From: Methylobacterium sp. FF17
GTDB lineage: Bacteria; Pseudomonadota; Alphaproteobacteria; Rhizobiales; Beijerinckiaceae
Direction of reading: 5' to 3'
DNA length: 64,000 nt
Assembly (NCBI RefSeq): GCF_025813715.1
Contig: NZ_CP107532.1
Coordinates: forward strand, 2,930,001 to 2,994,000
Shown here: piece by piece, positions 11,721-21,303 of the stretch
Layout: each line of letters begins with the position of its first letter
How positions within the stretch are numbered: the stretch's first letter is position 1
The notes under the pieces: generated by a model
What the model saw: only the letters and a program-made list of their open reading frames with translations
Database searches by the model: none
What the model was told of the DNA's origin: nothing
Translations under genes and position numbers: made by a program

Positions 11721-12145
11721 TCCGTCTGCTGAACCTCGTCGCGGTGCTCGGCCTGATCGGATCGGCGATCTACGCCTACTCGATCAAGTACGACACCCTC
11801 TACCAGGCCGGCCAGGTCTCGAAGGCCCAGAGCCAGCTCAAGCGCGAGCGCCAGGCCATCGCGGTCCTGCGCGCCGAGTGGCAGCTGCTCACCCGGCCCG
11901 ACCGCCTCCAGGCGGCGGTGGACCGCTACCTCGCGCTCGAGCCCATCGGCACCGCCCATCTCGGCCGCCTCGCCGACCTGCCGGCCCGGCCCGACCGGGG
12001 CGACGAGATCGGCCGCCTCCTCGCCGCCACCGCGACGCCCAAGGAGAAGCCGGCGGCGGGTCGCGGCGGCGACGAGCCGCGCACCACCGGCAGCGTCACG
12101 CCGCGCACCACCACAACCCGTACCCCGACCACGACTTCGAGGTAG
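11717..12145 (+). CDS. ftsL: FtsL-like cell division protein
   Basis: A 142-residue bitopic membrane protein with one N-terminal transmembrane helix (about 4-22), a short coiled-coil stretch ([23 protein letters not shown], about 36-58) and a low-complexity Thr/Arg tail. This is the shape of FtsL, which joins FtsB and FtsQ in the divisome and helps activate FtsWI. Sequence conservation in FtsL is low, so the call leans on size, layout and position between rsmH and ftsI. The start is GTG in the overlap GTGA with rsmH. The tail of roughly 35 residues after 108 is rich in Thr, Pro, Gly and Arg and looks disordered. The shift into ftsI is TAGTG, a 1-base overlap. Confidence 0.85.
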   Translation: MIRLLNLVAVLGLIGSAIYAYSIKYDTLYQAGQVSKAQSQLKRERQAIAVLRAEWQLLTRPDRLQAAVDRYLALEPIGTAHLGRLADLPARPDRGDEIGRLLAATATPKEKPAAGRGGDEPRTTGSVTPRTTTTRTPTTTSR

Positions 12146-14064
12146 TGTCCGTGTCCGAAGTCCAGCATCCGGAAACCCCGCCCCGCGACGCGCCGGAGCT
12201 CGACCGTCCGCTGGACGGGCCCGAGCCCGCCGCGATGCAGGGCGCTGAGGCCGTGCCCGAGGCGCCCGCCGAGCGGGTGCTCGAACCTGTGGCCGAGCCC
12301 CTGGCCGAACCGTCGGCGGTCTCGACCCTCGCCAAGCCGCACTGGTTCGTCGCCGGCGCCAAGGCGATGTTCCACCTCGCGATCGAGCGCTCCTATGCCC
12401 GCGTCGGCATCGTCGGCCTCGGCTTCGCGCTGGTCTTCGCCACGATCTCCGGACGCCTCGTCTACATGGCGGCCTTCCCCGAGGCCGATAACGGCGACCG
12501 CCGGATCGCGGCCGCCGCCACCACGGCGATCCGGCCCGACATCATCGACCGCAACGGCGAGATCCTGGCCACCGACATCCGCACGGTCTCGATCTTCGCC
12601 GAGCCCCGCAACATCTACGACAAGGACGAGGCGGTCGAACTCCTCACCGCCGTGCTTCCGCAGATCAACGCGACCGAATTGCGGGCCAAGCTCTCCACCA
12701 AGAAGGGCTTCGTCTGGGTCAAGCGCGAGATCACCCCGAAGCAGCAGGCGGAGGTCCACCGCCTCGGCATCCCGGGCATCGGCTTCCTGCCCGACCACAA
12801 GCGCGTCTATCCGAACGGAACGGCGGCCGCCCACATCCTCGGCATCACCAACCTCGACAATGTCGGCATCGCGGGCATCGAGAAGTACATCGACAACCAG
12901 GGCAACAAGGCCCTCAACGATTTCGGCCTCGTGGCCAAGCAGACCGACCTGAAGCCGGTGCAGCTCTCCATCGACCTGCGCGCGCAGTTCGCCGTGCGCG
13001 ACGAGCTCGCCTGGGGCCTCGAGCACTTCAGGGCCAAGGCCGCCGCCGCCATGATCCTCGACGTGCAGACCGGCGAGGTGATCGCGCTCGCCTCGCTGCC
13101 GGACTTCGATCCGAACGACCCGGCCGACGCGCTGAACCCCGACCGCATCAACCGCATGAATGTCGGCGTCTACGAGATGGGCTCGACCTTCAAGGCGATG
13201 ACGCTGGCGATGGCCCTCGATTCCGGCAAGTTCAACGTCAACTCGACCTTCGACACGCGCGGCGGCGTGCTGAACTGGGGCCGACAGAAGATTCACGAGT
13301 ACCACGGCACCAACCGGGTCATCACCATGCCGGAGGTGTTCACGCACTCCTCCAACATCGGTTCGGCCAAGATGGCGCTGGGCATCGGCGTGCCCGGCCA
13401 CAAGGCCTTCCTCAAGAAGATGGGCCTGACCGACCGCGTGCGCACGGAGCTCCCCGAGAGCGCCGAGCCCATCGTCCCGTCGCGCTGGACCGAGATCAAC
13501 ACCATCACCATCGCGTTCGGCCACGGCCTCGCGGTGGCGCCGATCCAGGCGACGGCGGCGGTGGCGGCCATCGCCAATGGCGGCTTCCTGATGACGCCGA
13601 CCTTCCTCAAGACCAACGCCCAGGACGCGATGGCCAAGGCCGTGCGGGTGCTGAAGCCCGAGACCAGCGAGGCGATGCGCTTCATCATGCGCCTCAACGC
13701 CGTCGAGGGTTCGGCCAAGAAGGCGGCGATCCCGTACTATTACGTGGGCGGCAAGACCGGCACGGCCGAGAAGGTGATCCACGGCCGCTACGTGAAGAAC
13801 CGCCTGTTCACCACCTTCATGGCGGCGGCGCCCATGAACAACCCGAAATACCTCTTCGTCACCATCATGGACGAGCCGCAGGGCCTGCCGGAATCGGGCG
13901 GCTACGCCACCGCCGCCTGGAATTCCGGCGTCGTCACCGGCCGGGTGATCGAGCGGGTCGCCCCCGTGCTCGGCCTGCCGCCGCAATTCGATCCGCCCGT
14001 GAAGCCCTTCCCGCTCATGGTGAAGCTCGGCGCCTATCACGCGACCCAGTTGGACGGGAAATGA
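12145..14064 (+). CDS. ftsI: Septal peptidoglycan transpeptidase, penicillin-binding protein 3
   Basis: FtsI cross-links peptidoglycan at the division septum together with FtsW. With the GTG start at 12145 it has 639 residues: a Pro/Glu-rich cytosolic lead of about 80, a transmembrane helix at about 87-108, a dimerisation domain, then the transpeptidase domain. All three active-site motifs are seen: S347-TF-K350 with the catalytic serine, SSN at 402-404 and KTG at 537-539. Alternative starts are GTG at 12151 and ATG at 12235; the first keeps a 1-base overlap with ftsL. The acidic Ala/Pro/Glu lead before the membrane helix is longer than in E. coli PBP3. The gene ends in an ATGA overlap with murE. 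Confidence 0.95.
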   Translation: MSVSEVQHPETPPRDAPELDRPLDGPEPAAMQGAEAVPEAPAERVLEPVAEPLAEPSAVSTLAKPHWFVAGAKAMFHLAIERSYARVGIVGLGFALVFATISGRLVYMAAFPEADNGDRRIAAAATTAIRPDIIDRNGEILATDIRTVSIFAEPRNIYDKDEAVELLTAVLPQINATELRAKLSTKKGFVWVKREITPKQQAEVHRLGIPGIGFLPDHKRVYPNGTAAAHILGITNLDNVGIAGIEKYIDNQGNKALNDFGLVAKQTDLKPVQLSIDLRAQFAVRDELAWGLEHFRAKAAAAMILDVQTGEVIALASLPDFDPNDPADALNPDRINRMNVGVYEMGSTFKAMTLAMALDSGKFNVNSTFDTRGGVLNWGRQKIHEYHGTNRVITMPEVFTHSSNIGSAKMALGIGVPGHKAFLKKMGLTDRVRTELPESAEPIVPSRWTEINTITIAFGHGLAVAPIQATAAVAAIANGGFLMTPTFLKTNAQDAMAKAVRVLKPETSEAMRFIMRLNAVEGSAKKAAIPYYYVGGKTGTAEKVIHGRYVKNRLFTTFMAAAPMNNPKYLFVTIMDEPQGLPESGGYATAAWNSGVVTGRVIERVAPVLGLPPQFDPPVKPFPLMVKLGAYHATQLDGK

Positions 14065-15539
14065 GCGCACGGACCCTCGGAGCCCTGTTCCCGGAGGCCG
14101 AGGCGGCCTCCGCCGATCTCCCCGTCACCGGCCTGACGGCGGATTCGCGCAAGGCCGGCCCCGGCACCGTGTTCGTCGCGGTTCCGGGCACGACGGCCGA
14201 TGGCCGCCGCTTCGCCGCGAAGGCGGCGGCGGCCGGCGCCGTGGCGGTGGTGGGCGAGGGGACCCGTCCGGCCGACCTCGACGGGGGCGTGCCCTACGTC
14301 GCCGTCGCGGACGTGCGCCGCAGCCTCGCGCTCGCCGCCCGCGCCTTCTCGGGGCGCCAGCCCGCGCATGTGATCGCCGTCACCGGCACCAGCGGGAAGA
14401 GTTCTGTCACAGACTTCGTGCGCCAGATCCTGTCGCGCCTCGCCGCGCCGGCCGCGAGCCTCGGCACGGTGGGCATCGTCACCGACAGGGGCGCCACCTA
14501 CGGCTCCCTGACCACGCCCGACCCGGTGAGCCTGCAGGCCACCCTGGCGGACCTCGCCGATGACGGCATCGCCTACCTCGCCATGGAGGCCTCCTCGCAC
14601 GGCATCGAGCAGCGCCGCCTCGACGGGGTCGATCTCGCGGCCGTGGGCTACACCAATCTCGGGCGCGACCACCTCGACTACCACGCGACCATGGACGAGT
14701 ACCTCGCCGCCAAGCTGCGGCTGTTCACGACCCTGGCCCGGCCCGGCATCCCGGCGGTGATCAACCGCGACGGCGCCTACGCGGACATCGTGGTCGCCGC
14801 CGCCTCGGCGCGCGGCCTCGAGGTTCACACCACGGGCACCCGGGGCGACACGGTGCGCCTCGAGGGCGCGCGCACCGAGGGCTTCCACCAGCATCTCGCG
14901 CTCCAGGCGCCGGGTCCCTCCGGCCGCCTGCAGGACTATGCCGTCCGCCTGCCCCTCGTCGGCGGGTTCCAGGTCGAGAACGCGCTCCTCGCCGCCGGGC
15001 TCGTGCTGGCGACCCCCGCCGGCCGGGCCGACCCGGCGGGCGTCATCGCCGCCCTCGAACACCTCACCGGGGTGCCGGGCCGGATGGAGCGCATCGGGGA
15101 GGCGCGGGGCGGGCTCTGCCTCGTCGACTATGCCCACAAGCCGGAAGCCCTGGAGGGCGTGCTCACCGCCCTGCGGCCCTTCGCGACCGGACGCCTGCGC
15201 GTGGTCTTCGGCTGCGGCGGCGACCGCGACCGGGGCAAGCGCCCGATCATGGGGGCCATCGCGGCCCGGCTCGCCGACGCGGTCATCGTCACCGACGACA
15301 ATCCGCGCAGCGAGGAGCCCTCGGCCATCCGGGCCGCGATCCTGGCGGCGGCGCCCGGGGCTGTCGAGATCGGCGACCGGGCCGAGGCGATCCGCGCCGC
15401 CGTGGCGGCCCTGGGGCCCGGCGACGTGCTCGTGGTCGCCGGCAAGGGCCATGAAACCGGCCAGATCGTGGGATCACAGGTCTTGCCCTTCTCGGACCAC
15501 GACGTCCTCCGGGCTGCGATCGCGGAAGCCTCAGCATGA
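14061..15539 (+). CDS. murE: UDP-MurNAc-L-Ala-D-Glu:meso-diaminopimelate ligase
   Basis: MurE adds the third amino acid of the peptidoglycan stem peptide in the cytoplasm, using ATP. The 492-residue protein has the three Mur-ligase domains. The ATP loop is GTSGKSS at 109-115, and the substrate-selecting motif DNPR is at 413-416, which marks the enzyme as meso-diaminopimelate type rather than lysine type. This agrees with a Gram-negative wall. It overlaps ftsI by four bases (ATGA) and murF in the same way, so the ligases are likely made in step. Confidence 0.97.
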   Translation: MSARTLGALFPEAEAASADLPVTGLTADSRKAGPGTVFVAVPGTTADGRRFAAKAAAAGAVAVVGEGTRPADLDGGVPYVAVADVRRSLALAARAFSGRQPAHVIAVTGTSGKSSVTDFVRQILSRLAAPAASLGTVGIVTDRGATYGSLTTPDPVSLQATLADLADDGIAYLAMEASSHGIEQRRLDGVDLAAVGYTNLGRDHLDYHATMDEYLAAKLRLFTTLARPGIPAVINRDGAYADIVVAAASARGLEVHTTGTRGDTVRLEGARTEGFHQHLALQAPGPSGRLQDYAVRLPLVGGFQVENALLAAGLVLATPAGRADPAGVIAALEHLTGVPGRMERIGEARGGLCLVDYAHKPEALEGVLTALRPFATGRLRVVFGCGGDRDRGKRPIMGAIAARLADAVIVTDDNPRSEEPSAIRAAILAAAPGAVEIGDRAEAIRAAVAALGPGDVLVVAGKGHETGQIVGSQVLPFSDHDVLRAAIAEASA

Positions 15540-17023
15540 CCGACACGACTTCGCTTGGCACGGACTCACTTGGTTCAACCCCGCTGTGGACGCCCCAGGC
15601 CCTGGAGGCCGCCACCGGCGGCAGCCTGCACGGCGAGGGCGGGGCCGTCACCGGCGCGTCGATCGACACGCGCACCCTGCAGCCCGGCGACCTGTTCTTC
15701 GCCATTCGCGGCGAGGCGCGGGACGGGCACGACTTCGTGCCCGCCGCCCTCGCGGGCGGGGCCGGCGCGGCCGTGGTCTCGGCGGCGCGGGCGGGCGAGT
15801 TCGCCGGGGCCGGCCCGGTCCTGGCAGTGTCGGGTGCGGGCGACGACCCCGTCCTCGACGCCATGCGGGCCCTCGGCCTCGCCGCGCGGGCGCGCACCGG
15901 GGCCGCCGTCGTCGCGGTGACGGGCTCGGTCGGCAAGACCGGCACCAAGGAGGCCCTGCGCCACGTCCTGGCCGCGCAGGGGGCGACGCACGCCTCCATC
16001 GCCTCCTACAACAACCACTGGGGCGTGCCGCTGACGCTGGCGCGGATGCCCGCCGACACCGCCTTCGGCGTGTTCGAGATCGGCATGAACCACCCCCGCG
16101 AGATCGTGCCGCTGACCGCCATGGTCCGCCCTGACATCGCCCTGGTGACCACCGTCGAGCCCGTGCATATCGAGCACTTCGCCTCGCTCTCGGCCATCGC
16201 CGACGCCAAGGGCGAGATCTTCTCCGGGCTGAAGCCCGGCGGCACCGCCATCCTCAACCGCGACAACCCGAGTTATGCGCGGCTGCTCGCCCATGCCCAG
16301 GCCTCGCCGGCCGGGCGGGTCGTCACCTTCGGCGAGCATCCGGAGGCCGATGTCCGGGCGCTGCGGATCGTGCTGCGCCCCGACCTCTCCGTGGTGGACG
16401 CGGTGGTGATGGGCATCCCCGTGACCTACCGGCTCGGCACGCCGGGCCGGCACACCGCGATGAACTCGCTCGGCGTCATGGCGGTGGTGCATGCGCTGGG
16501 GGCGGACCTCGCCCGCGCGGCCCTGTCGCTCGCCGCCCTGCGGCCCCCGGTGGGACGCGGCCAGCGCACCGCCCTGGCGGTCGACGGCGGCGAGGCCTTC
16601 CTCGTCGACGAGAGCTACAACGCCAACCCGGCCTCGGTCCGCGCCGCCCTCGCCACCCTCGCGGGGATCGAGACCGGCCCGCGCGGCCGCCGCATCGCCG
16701 TGCTCGGCGACATGCTGGAACTCGGGGGCGAGGCCGAGGCCCACCACCGCGACCTCGCCGGAGCCGTCGAGGCGGCGAAGGTCGATCTCGTCTTCACGGC
16801 CGGCGCTCTGATGCGCAACCTCTTCGAGGCCCTGCCGGTGAGCCGGCGCGGGGCCTTCGCCGCGACCTCCGCCGAATTGACCGATCCCGTCCTCTCCGTG
16901 CTGCGCCCCGGCGACGCCGTGATGGTCAAGGGATCGAACAGCATCCGCATGGGCCGGATTGTGGAAGCGCTCAAAGCCCGGTACGCGGACGCCGAAGCCG
17001 AGCCGCACGCCGTCGCGCGCTGA
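15536..17023 (+). CDS. murF: UDP-MurNAc-tripeptide:D-alanyl-D-alanine ligase
   Basis: MurF completes the cytosolic UDP-MurNAc-pentapeptide by attaching D-Ala-D-Ala. The protein is 495 residues with the ATP loop [12 protein letters not shown] at 128-139 and the family core NNHWGVPL shortly after, followed by the Mur-ligase middle and C-terminal domains ([10 protein letters not shown] at about 360-369). The start ATG lies in the ATGA overlap with murE. An 85-bp gap separates it from mraY, the widest interval in this part of the cluster, so a minor internal signal there is possible but none is clear. Confidence 0.96.
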   Translation: MTDTTSLGTDSLGSTPLWTPQALEAATGGSLHGEGGAVTGASIDTRTLQPGDLFFAIRGEARDGHDFVPAALAGGAGAAVVSAARAGEFAGAGPVLAVSGAGDDPVLDAMRALGLAARARTGAAVVAVTGSVGKTGTKEALRHVLAAQGATHASIASYNNHWGVPLTLARMPADTAFGVFEIGMNHPREIVPLTAMVRPDIALVTTVEPVHIEHFASLSAIADAKGEIFSGLKPGGTAILNRDNPSYARLLAHAQASPAGRVVTFGEHPEADVRALRIVLRPDLSVVDAVVMGIPVTYRLGTPGRHTAMNSLGVMAVVHALGADLARAALSLAALRPPVGRGQRTALAVDGGEAFLVDESYNANPASVRAALATLAGIETGPRGRRIAVLGDMLELGGEAEAHHRDLAGAVEAAKVDLVFTAGALMRNLFEALPVSRRGAFAATSAELTDPVLSVLRPGDAVMVKGSNSIRMGRIVEALKARYADAEAEPHAVAR

Positions 17024-17108
17024 AGCGAGCGCTTTCGAACCGACCGGGGATGGGCGCGCGCGTCCAGCCCGCCGGCCGGACTTCCCACGACACACGGCCG
17101 GGTGCTGG

Positions 17109-18194
17109 ATGCTGTATCTCCTGTCGGACCTGAGCGGCACCGTCTCCGCCCTCAACGTCTTCCGCTACATCACCTTCCGCACCGGCGGCGCGCTGTTCAC
17201 GGCGGGCCTGTTCGTGTTCTGGTTCGGGCCGCTCATCATCTCCCTGCTGCGCCTGCGCCAGGGCAAGGGCCAGCCGATCCGCGAGGACGGCCCGCAATCG
17301 CACCTGCTGACGAAGCGCGGCACGCCCACCATGGGCGGGCTGATGATTCTCGCCGGCTGCATCGTGGCGATCCTGCTCTGGGCCAACCCGCGCAACCACT
17401 ACGTCTGGGTGACGCTGGCGGTGACCCTGGGCTTCGGCGCCATCGGCTTCTACGACGACTACCTCAAGGTGACGAAGCAGTCGCACAAGGGCTTCTCGGG
17501 CAAGTTCCGCCTCGCGCTGGAGGCCTGCATCGCGATCGCCGCCTGCACGCTCATCGCGGTCTACTCGCCGCCCGCCCTGCAGAACCAGCTCGCCTTCCCG
17601 GTCTTCAAGGACGCGCTCCTGAACCTCGGCTGGTTCTACGTGCTGTTCGCCGCCTTCGTGATCGTCGGCGCGGGCAACTCGGTGAACATGACCGACGGCC
17701 TCGACGGCCTCGCCATCGTGCCGGTGATGATCGCCTGCGGCACCTTCGGGGTGATCGCCTACCTCGTCGGCAACGTCTTCACGGCGGGCTACCTGCAGGT
17801 GAACTACGTGCGCGACACCGGCGAACTCGCGGTGGTCTGCGGCGCGGTGATCGGGGCCGGACTCGGCTTCCTCTGGTTCAACGCGCCCCCCGCCCAGGTC
17901 TTCATGGGCGATACCGGCTCCCTGGCGCTCGGCGGCCTCCTCGGCACCATCGCGGTGGCGACGAAGCACGAGATCGTGCTCGCCATCGTCGGCGGCCTGT
18001 TCGTGCTCGAGATGATGTCGGTGATCATCCAGGTCGCCTCGTTCAAGCTCACCGGCAAGCGCGTCTTCCGCATGGCGCCGATCCACCACCACTTCGAGCA
18101 GAAGGGCTGGAAGGAGCCGCAGGTCGTGATCCGGTTCTGGATCATCGCGGTGATCCTGGCGCTCGCCGGCCTCGCCACGCTGAAGCTGCGCTGA
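17109..18194 (+). CDS. mraY: Phospho-N-acetylmuramoyl-pentapeptide transferase
   Basis: MraY transfers phospho-MurNAc-pentapeptide from UDP to undecaprenyl phosphate, making lipid I at the inner membrane. The 361-residue polytopic protein has about ten hydrophobic segments. Key residues are visible: D116-D117-Y in FYDDYLK, the NMTDGLDG loop at 193-200 and the histidine cluster MAPIHHHFE near residue 321. ATG at 17109 gives the expected family N-terminus ([10 protein letters not shown]); a frame open further upstream has no family likeness. murD follows after 10 bases. Confidence 0.97.
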   Translation: MLYLLSDLSGTVSALNVFRYITFRTGGALFTAGLFVFWFGPLIISLLRLRQGKGQPIREDGPQSHLLTKRGTPTMGGLMILAGCIVAILLWANPRNHYVWVTLAVTLGFGAIGFYDDYLKVTKQSHKGFSGKFRLALEACIAIAACTLIAVYSPPALQNQLAFPVFKDALLNLGWFYVLFAAFVIVGAGNSVNMTDGLDGLAIVPVMIACGTFGVIAYLVGNVFTAGYLQVNYVRDTGELAVVCGAVIGAGLGFLWFNAPPAQVFMGDTGSLALGGLLGTIAVATKHEIVLAIVGGLFVLEMMSVIIQVASFKLTGKRVFRMAPIHHHFEQKGWKEPQVVIRFWIIAVILALAGLATLKLR

Positions 18195-18204
18195 GGGGGC
18201 GCCG

Positions 18205-19566
18205 ATGACCCCCGTCACCTGCTTTGCCGGCCGCAAGGTCGCCCTGTTCGGGCTGGGCGGATCGGGCCTCGCCACCGTGCGCGCGCTCCTCGCCGGCGGC
18301 GCCGACGTGCTCGCCTGGGACGACAGCCCCGAGAGCACGGCCCGCGCCCGCGACCAGGGCGTCACGGTCTTCGACCTCACCGAGGCGGATTTCTCGGAAT
18401 TCGCCGCGCTGGTCCTGGCCCCGGGCGTTCCCCTGACCCACCCGGTCCCGCACTGGACCGTCGAGCGGGCGCGGGTCGCCGGCATCCCGGTCATCGGCGA
18501 CATCGAACTGTTCGTGCAGGAGCGCCGCGCCCTCGCGCCGGGCGCGCCCTTCGTCGCGATTACCGGCACCAACGGCAAGTCGACCACTACGGCGCTCATC
18601 GCCCACATCCTCGCCGCCGCCGGGCGCGACGTGCAGATGGGCGGCAACATCGGCACCGCGATCCTGTCCCTGGAGCCCCCGGCCCCGGACCGCATCCACG
18701 TGATCGAGCTGTCCTCGTTCCAGATCGACCTGACGCCGAGCCTCGACCCGAGCCTCGGCATCCTCCTCAACATCACGCCGGACCACCTCGACCGGCACGG
18801 GACGCTCGCCGACTACGCCGCCATCAAGGCCCGCCTGGTGGCGGGCGCGGACCGCGCCATCGTCGGCATCGACGACGCCCTCAGCCGCGCCATCGCCGAC
18901 GCGCGGACGGGGCCTTGCGTGCGCATCCATGTCGGGACGCCGGAGCCCGGCTTCGACGGCCTCTCGGCCCGCGACGGCATGGTGTTCGACGTCGACGGCA
19001 CGCGCATCGCCGATCTCACCGGCATCGGGTCGCTGCGCGGCGCCCATAACTGGCAGAACGCGGCCGTGGCCGCCGCCTGCGTCCGGGCGCTCGGCATCAG
19101 CGATGCCGACCTCGTCGCCGGGCTGCGCAGCTTTCCCGGCCTGCCCCACCGGATGGAGGAGGTCGGCCGGCGCGGCCGGGTGCTCTTCGTCAACGATTCG
19201 AAGGCCACCAACGCCGATTCCGCCGAGAAGGCGCTCACCGCCTTCCGGGACATCCACTGGATCCTCGGCGGCAAGGCCAAGGAGGGTGGAATCGAGCCCC
19301 TCGCGCCCCTCTTCGACCGCGTCTCCCATGCCTACCTGATCGGGGCCGCCAGCGACGCCTTCTCCGCCACCCTGGAGGGCCGCGTGCCCTATACCGCCTG
19401 CGGGACCCTGGCGGTCGCCACCGCGGCGGCGGCGCGCGCCGCCGCCGCCGCGGTGGCGGTCGAGCCCGTGGTGCTGCTCTCCCCGGCCTGCGCCTCCTAC
19501 GATCAGTTCCGCAGCTTCGAGGATCGTGGGGATCAGTTCCGGAATCTGGTGCGCGGGCTGGCCTGA
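18205..19566 (+). CDS. murD: UDP-N-acetylmuramoyl-L-alanine:D-glutamate ligase
   Basis: MurD adds D-glutamate as the second residue of the stem peptide. The protein is 453 residues and carries the ATP loop GTNGKST at 121-127, a Rossmann-like first domain ([19 protein letters not shown], 11-29) and the late [10 protein letters not shown] motif typical of MurD. It is the last peptidoglycan gene of the cluster in this window: ftsW, murG, murC, murB, ddl, ftsQ, ftsA and ftsZ do not follow. D-glutamate is thus built into the wall by this enzyme while a D-glutamate degradation pair lies about 4 kb downstream. Confidence 0.97.
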   Translation: MTPVTCFAGRKVALFGLGGSGLATVRALLAGGADVLAWDDSPESTARARDQGVTVFDLTEADFSEFAALVLAPGVPLTHPVPHWTVERARVAGIPVIGDIELFVQERRALAPGAPFVAITGTNGKSTTTALIAHILAAAGRDVQMGGNIGTAILSLEPPAPDRIHVIELSSFQIDLTPSLDPSLGILLNITPDHLDRHGTLADYAAIKARLVAGADRAIVGIDDALSRAIADARTGPCVRIHVGTPEPGFDGLSARDGMVFDVDGTRIADLTGIGSLRGAHNWQNAAVAAACVRALGISDADLVAGLRSFPGLPHRMEEVGRRGRVLFVNDSKATNADSAEKALTAFRDIHWILGGKAKEGGIEPLAPLFDRVSHAYLIGAASDAFSATLEGRVPYTACGTLAVATAAAARAAAAAVAVEPVVLLSPACASYDQFRSFEDRGDQFRNLVRGLA

Positions 19567-19663
19567 GCCCGGCCGCTTGGCGAATTCTCAATCATTGCCG
19601 CGCCTGATCGGAGGCGTGTAGCGCGCCTCAGCCCTGTCGGCGGCGCGGCGATGGGTTGAGTGC

Positions 19664-20917
19664 ATGGCGTCCACGATGGCACCCGGCGCGGCGCGCTGGC
19701 AGGCGGGAGCCTGGGCTCACCTGACCGTCCTCGACGTCCTGCGGCACGTGGCGAAGGTGCTCCTCGTCGCCTTCGTGTTCTTCGCCTGCTTCGCCTTCTC
19801 CGACACCTCGCCCTACGACGTGGTGGCGATTCCCACCATCCTGCTCTGGCTCTGCCTCGGCCTGCGCCTGCACCGGGGCATGCTGCCGCTGCTGGGGCTC
19901 CTGGTCGTCTACGTCAGCGCGATCACGCTGGCACTGCTGCCGTTCATCGACCAGCCCCTGCCGGTCACCTGGACGATCCAGCTCGCCTACCTGTCGATCA
20001 CCGGCGTGTTCTTCGCGATGCTGTTCTCCGAGGACACGCAGGCGCGCATGGAACTGGCGCTGAAGACCTTCGTGGCGAGCTGCCTCCTGTCGAGCGCCTT
20101 CGGCATCGTCGGCTATTTCGGCTACATCCCCACCGAGGACCTGTTCTACAAGTACGGCCGCGCCTCGGGCACCTTCCAGGACCCGAACGTGTTCGGCTCC
20201 TTCCTGACCCTCGGCGCGCTCTACCTCATGCACGGGCTGCTGCTCGGCACCACGCGCCGGCCCATCCTCTCCTGCGCGATCCTGATAATGATCGTGGCCG
20301 GCATCTTCCTGTCGTTCTCGCGCGGCTCCTGGGCCGGATCGCTCATCGCGGTCGGCGTGATGGTCGCCAGCGTCTATCGCACGACCCGCTCCACGGTCCT
20401 GCGCCGGCGCATCGTCACCCTGACGGTGCTGGCGCTCGCCGCCACCGCCCTCGCCATCGTGGGCCTGCTCTCGATCGGCGACACGGCGGAGATGTTCTCC
20501 AAGCGCGCCGCGGTCACGCAGGATTACGACACCGGCGAGACCGGGCGGTTCGGCAACCAGATGCGTGGCCTCGGCATGCTGGTGGACGAGCCCCTCGGGA
20601 TGGGTCCCCTGCGCTGGCGCCTGATCTTCGCCCTGGAGCCGCACAACAGCTACATCGGCAGCTTCGCCAATGGCGGCTGGGTCGGCGGGGCCACCTTCAT
20701 CGGCCTCGTCCTGATGACGAGCGTCGTCGGCTTCCGGCTGATGAACCGGGACACGCCCTTCCGGCGCCACGCGCAGATCGTCTGGCCGGCGCTGCTGATG
20801 TTCTTCCTGCAGGCGGTGCAGATCGACATCGAGAAGTGGCGCCACGTCTACATGATGCTCGGCATGATCTGGGGGCTGGAGGCGGCGCGCCTGCGCTGGC
20901 TCGCGGGCCGGGCCTGA
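19664..20917 (+). CDS. O-antigen ligase / Wzy-family polytopic membrane protein
   Basis: The 417-residue protein has about ten hydrophobic helices. It carries the features of the O-antigen ligase (WaaL/Wzy_C) group: SFSRGSW at about 218-224, and EPHNSYIGSFANGGW near 325-339 with the H-N pair used for catalysis. Such enzymes join lipid-linked glycan to an acceptor, or polymerise it, on the periplasmic side. It sits 97 bp after murD, where ftsW is commonly found, but it lacks FtsW sequence features. No other polysaccharide gene is nearby, so the glycan it handles is not known. Confidence 0.8.
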   Translation: MASTMAPGAARWQAGAWAHLTVLDVLRHVAKVLLVAFVFFACFAFSDTSPYDVVAIPTILLWLCLGLRLHRGMLPLLGLLVVYVSAITLALLPFIDQPLPVTWTIQLAYLSITGVFFAMLFSEDTQARMELALKTFVASCLLSSAFGIVGYFGYIPTEDLFYKYGRASGTFQDPNVFGSFLTLGALYLMHGLLLGTTRRPILSCAILIMIVAGIFLSFSRGSWAGSLIAVGVMVASVYRTTRSTVLRRRIVTLTVLALAATALAIVGLLSIGDTAEMFSKRAAVTQDYDTGETGRFGNQMRGLGMLVDEPLGMGPLRWRLIFALEPHNSYIGSFANGGWVGGATFIGLVLMTSVVGFRLMNRDTPFRRHAQIVWPALLMFFLQAVQIDIEKWRHVYMMLGMIWGLEAARLRWLAGRA

Positions 20918-20933
20918 GCGCGCCGACCGGCCG

Positions 20934-21281
20934 TCAGGTCGCGTCCGGTTCCGGCTTCTCCGCCTGCGCCTCTTCGGGCTCTTCCGGCTCAGGCTCCGCC
21001 GTCCAGGCCGTGGCGAAGGCGGCCAGATGCTGGGCGCTCGCGAAGGCCAGCACCGTCACGGCACGCTCGGCCGGCATCGCGCCGGGATAGGGCGCCAGCA
21101 GGACCTTCTCCTCAGACAGCCGGGCGCCCGGCGCGTGCGCGGCCAGCCAGGATTCGGCTTCCGCCGAGAGGCGGGTCGGGTCGCCGGCGTCGCGGGCGCG
21201 GGCATCCCCGCGCAGCACGAGGACGTAGGAGCCCAGCGCCGGATTGCGCTGCTGCACCGCCTGGACGATGTCGATCATCAT
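20934..21281 (-). CDS. Small hypothetical protein, 115 residues
   Basis: The protein opens MMIDIVQAVQQRNPALGSY and ends in a highly acidic Pro/Glu tail (about 95-115). The middle is a small alpha/beta-looking segment with no signal peptide or membrane helix. The first two codons are both ATG (21281 and 21278). It lies on the minus strand 16 bp from the convergent ligase gene and 22 bp downstream of the NADH dehydrogenase start-to-stop block, probably on an independent or read-through transcript. I do not recognise the family. Confidence 0.6.
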   Translation of the reverse strand: MMIDIVQAVQQRNPALGSYVLVLRGDARARDAGDPTRLSAEAESWLAAHAPGARLSEEKVLLAPYPGAMPAERAVTVLAFASAQHLAAFATAWTAEPEPEEPEEAQAEKPEPDAT

Positions 21282-21303
21282 GGTGTCGGTGTCCCGGATG
21301 CCG

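Noticed and set aside
19664..20917. Possibility that the gene after murD is a diverged ftsW
   Set aside because: The helices carry O-antigen-ligase features (SFSRGSW, EPHNSYI) and none of the SEDS-family motifs.
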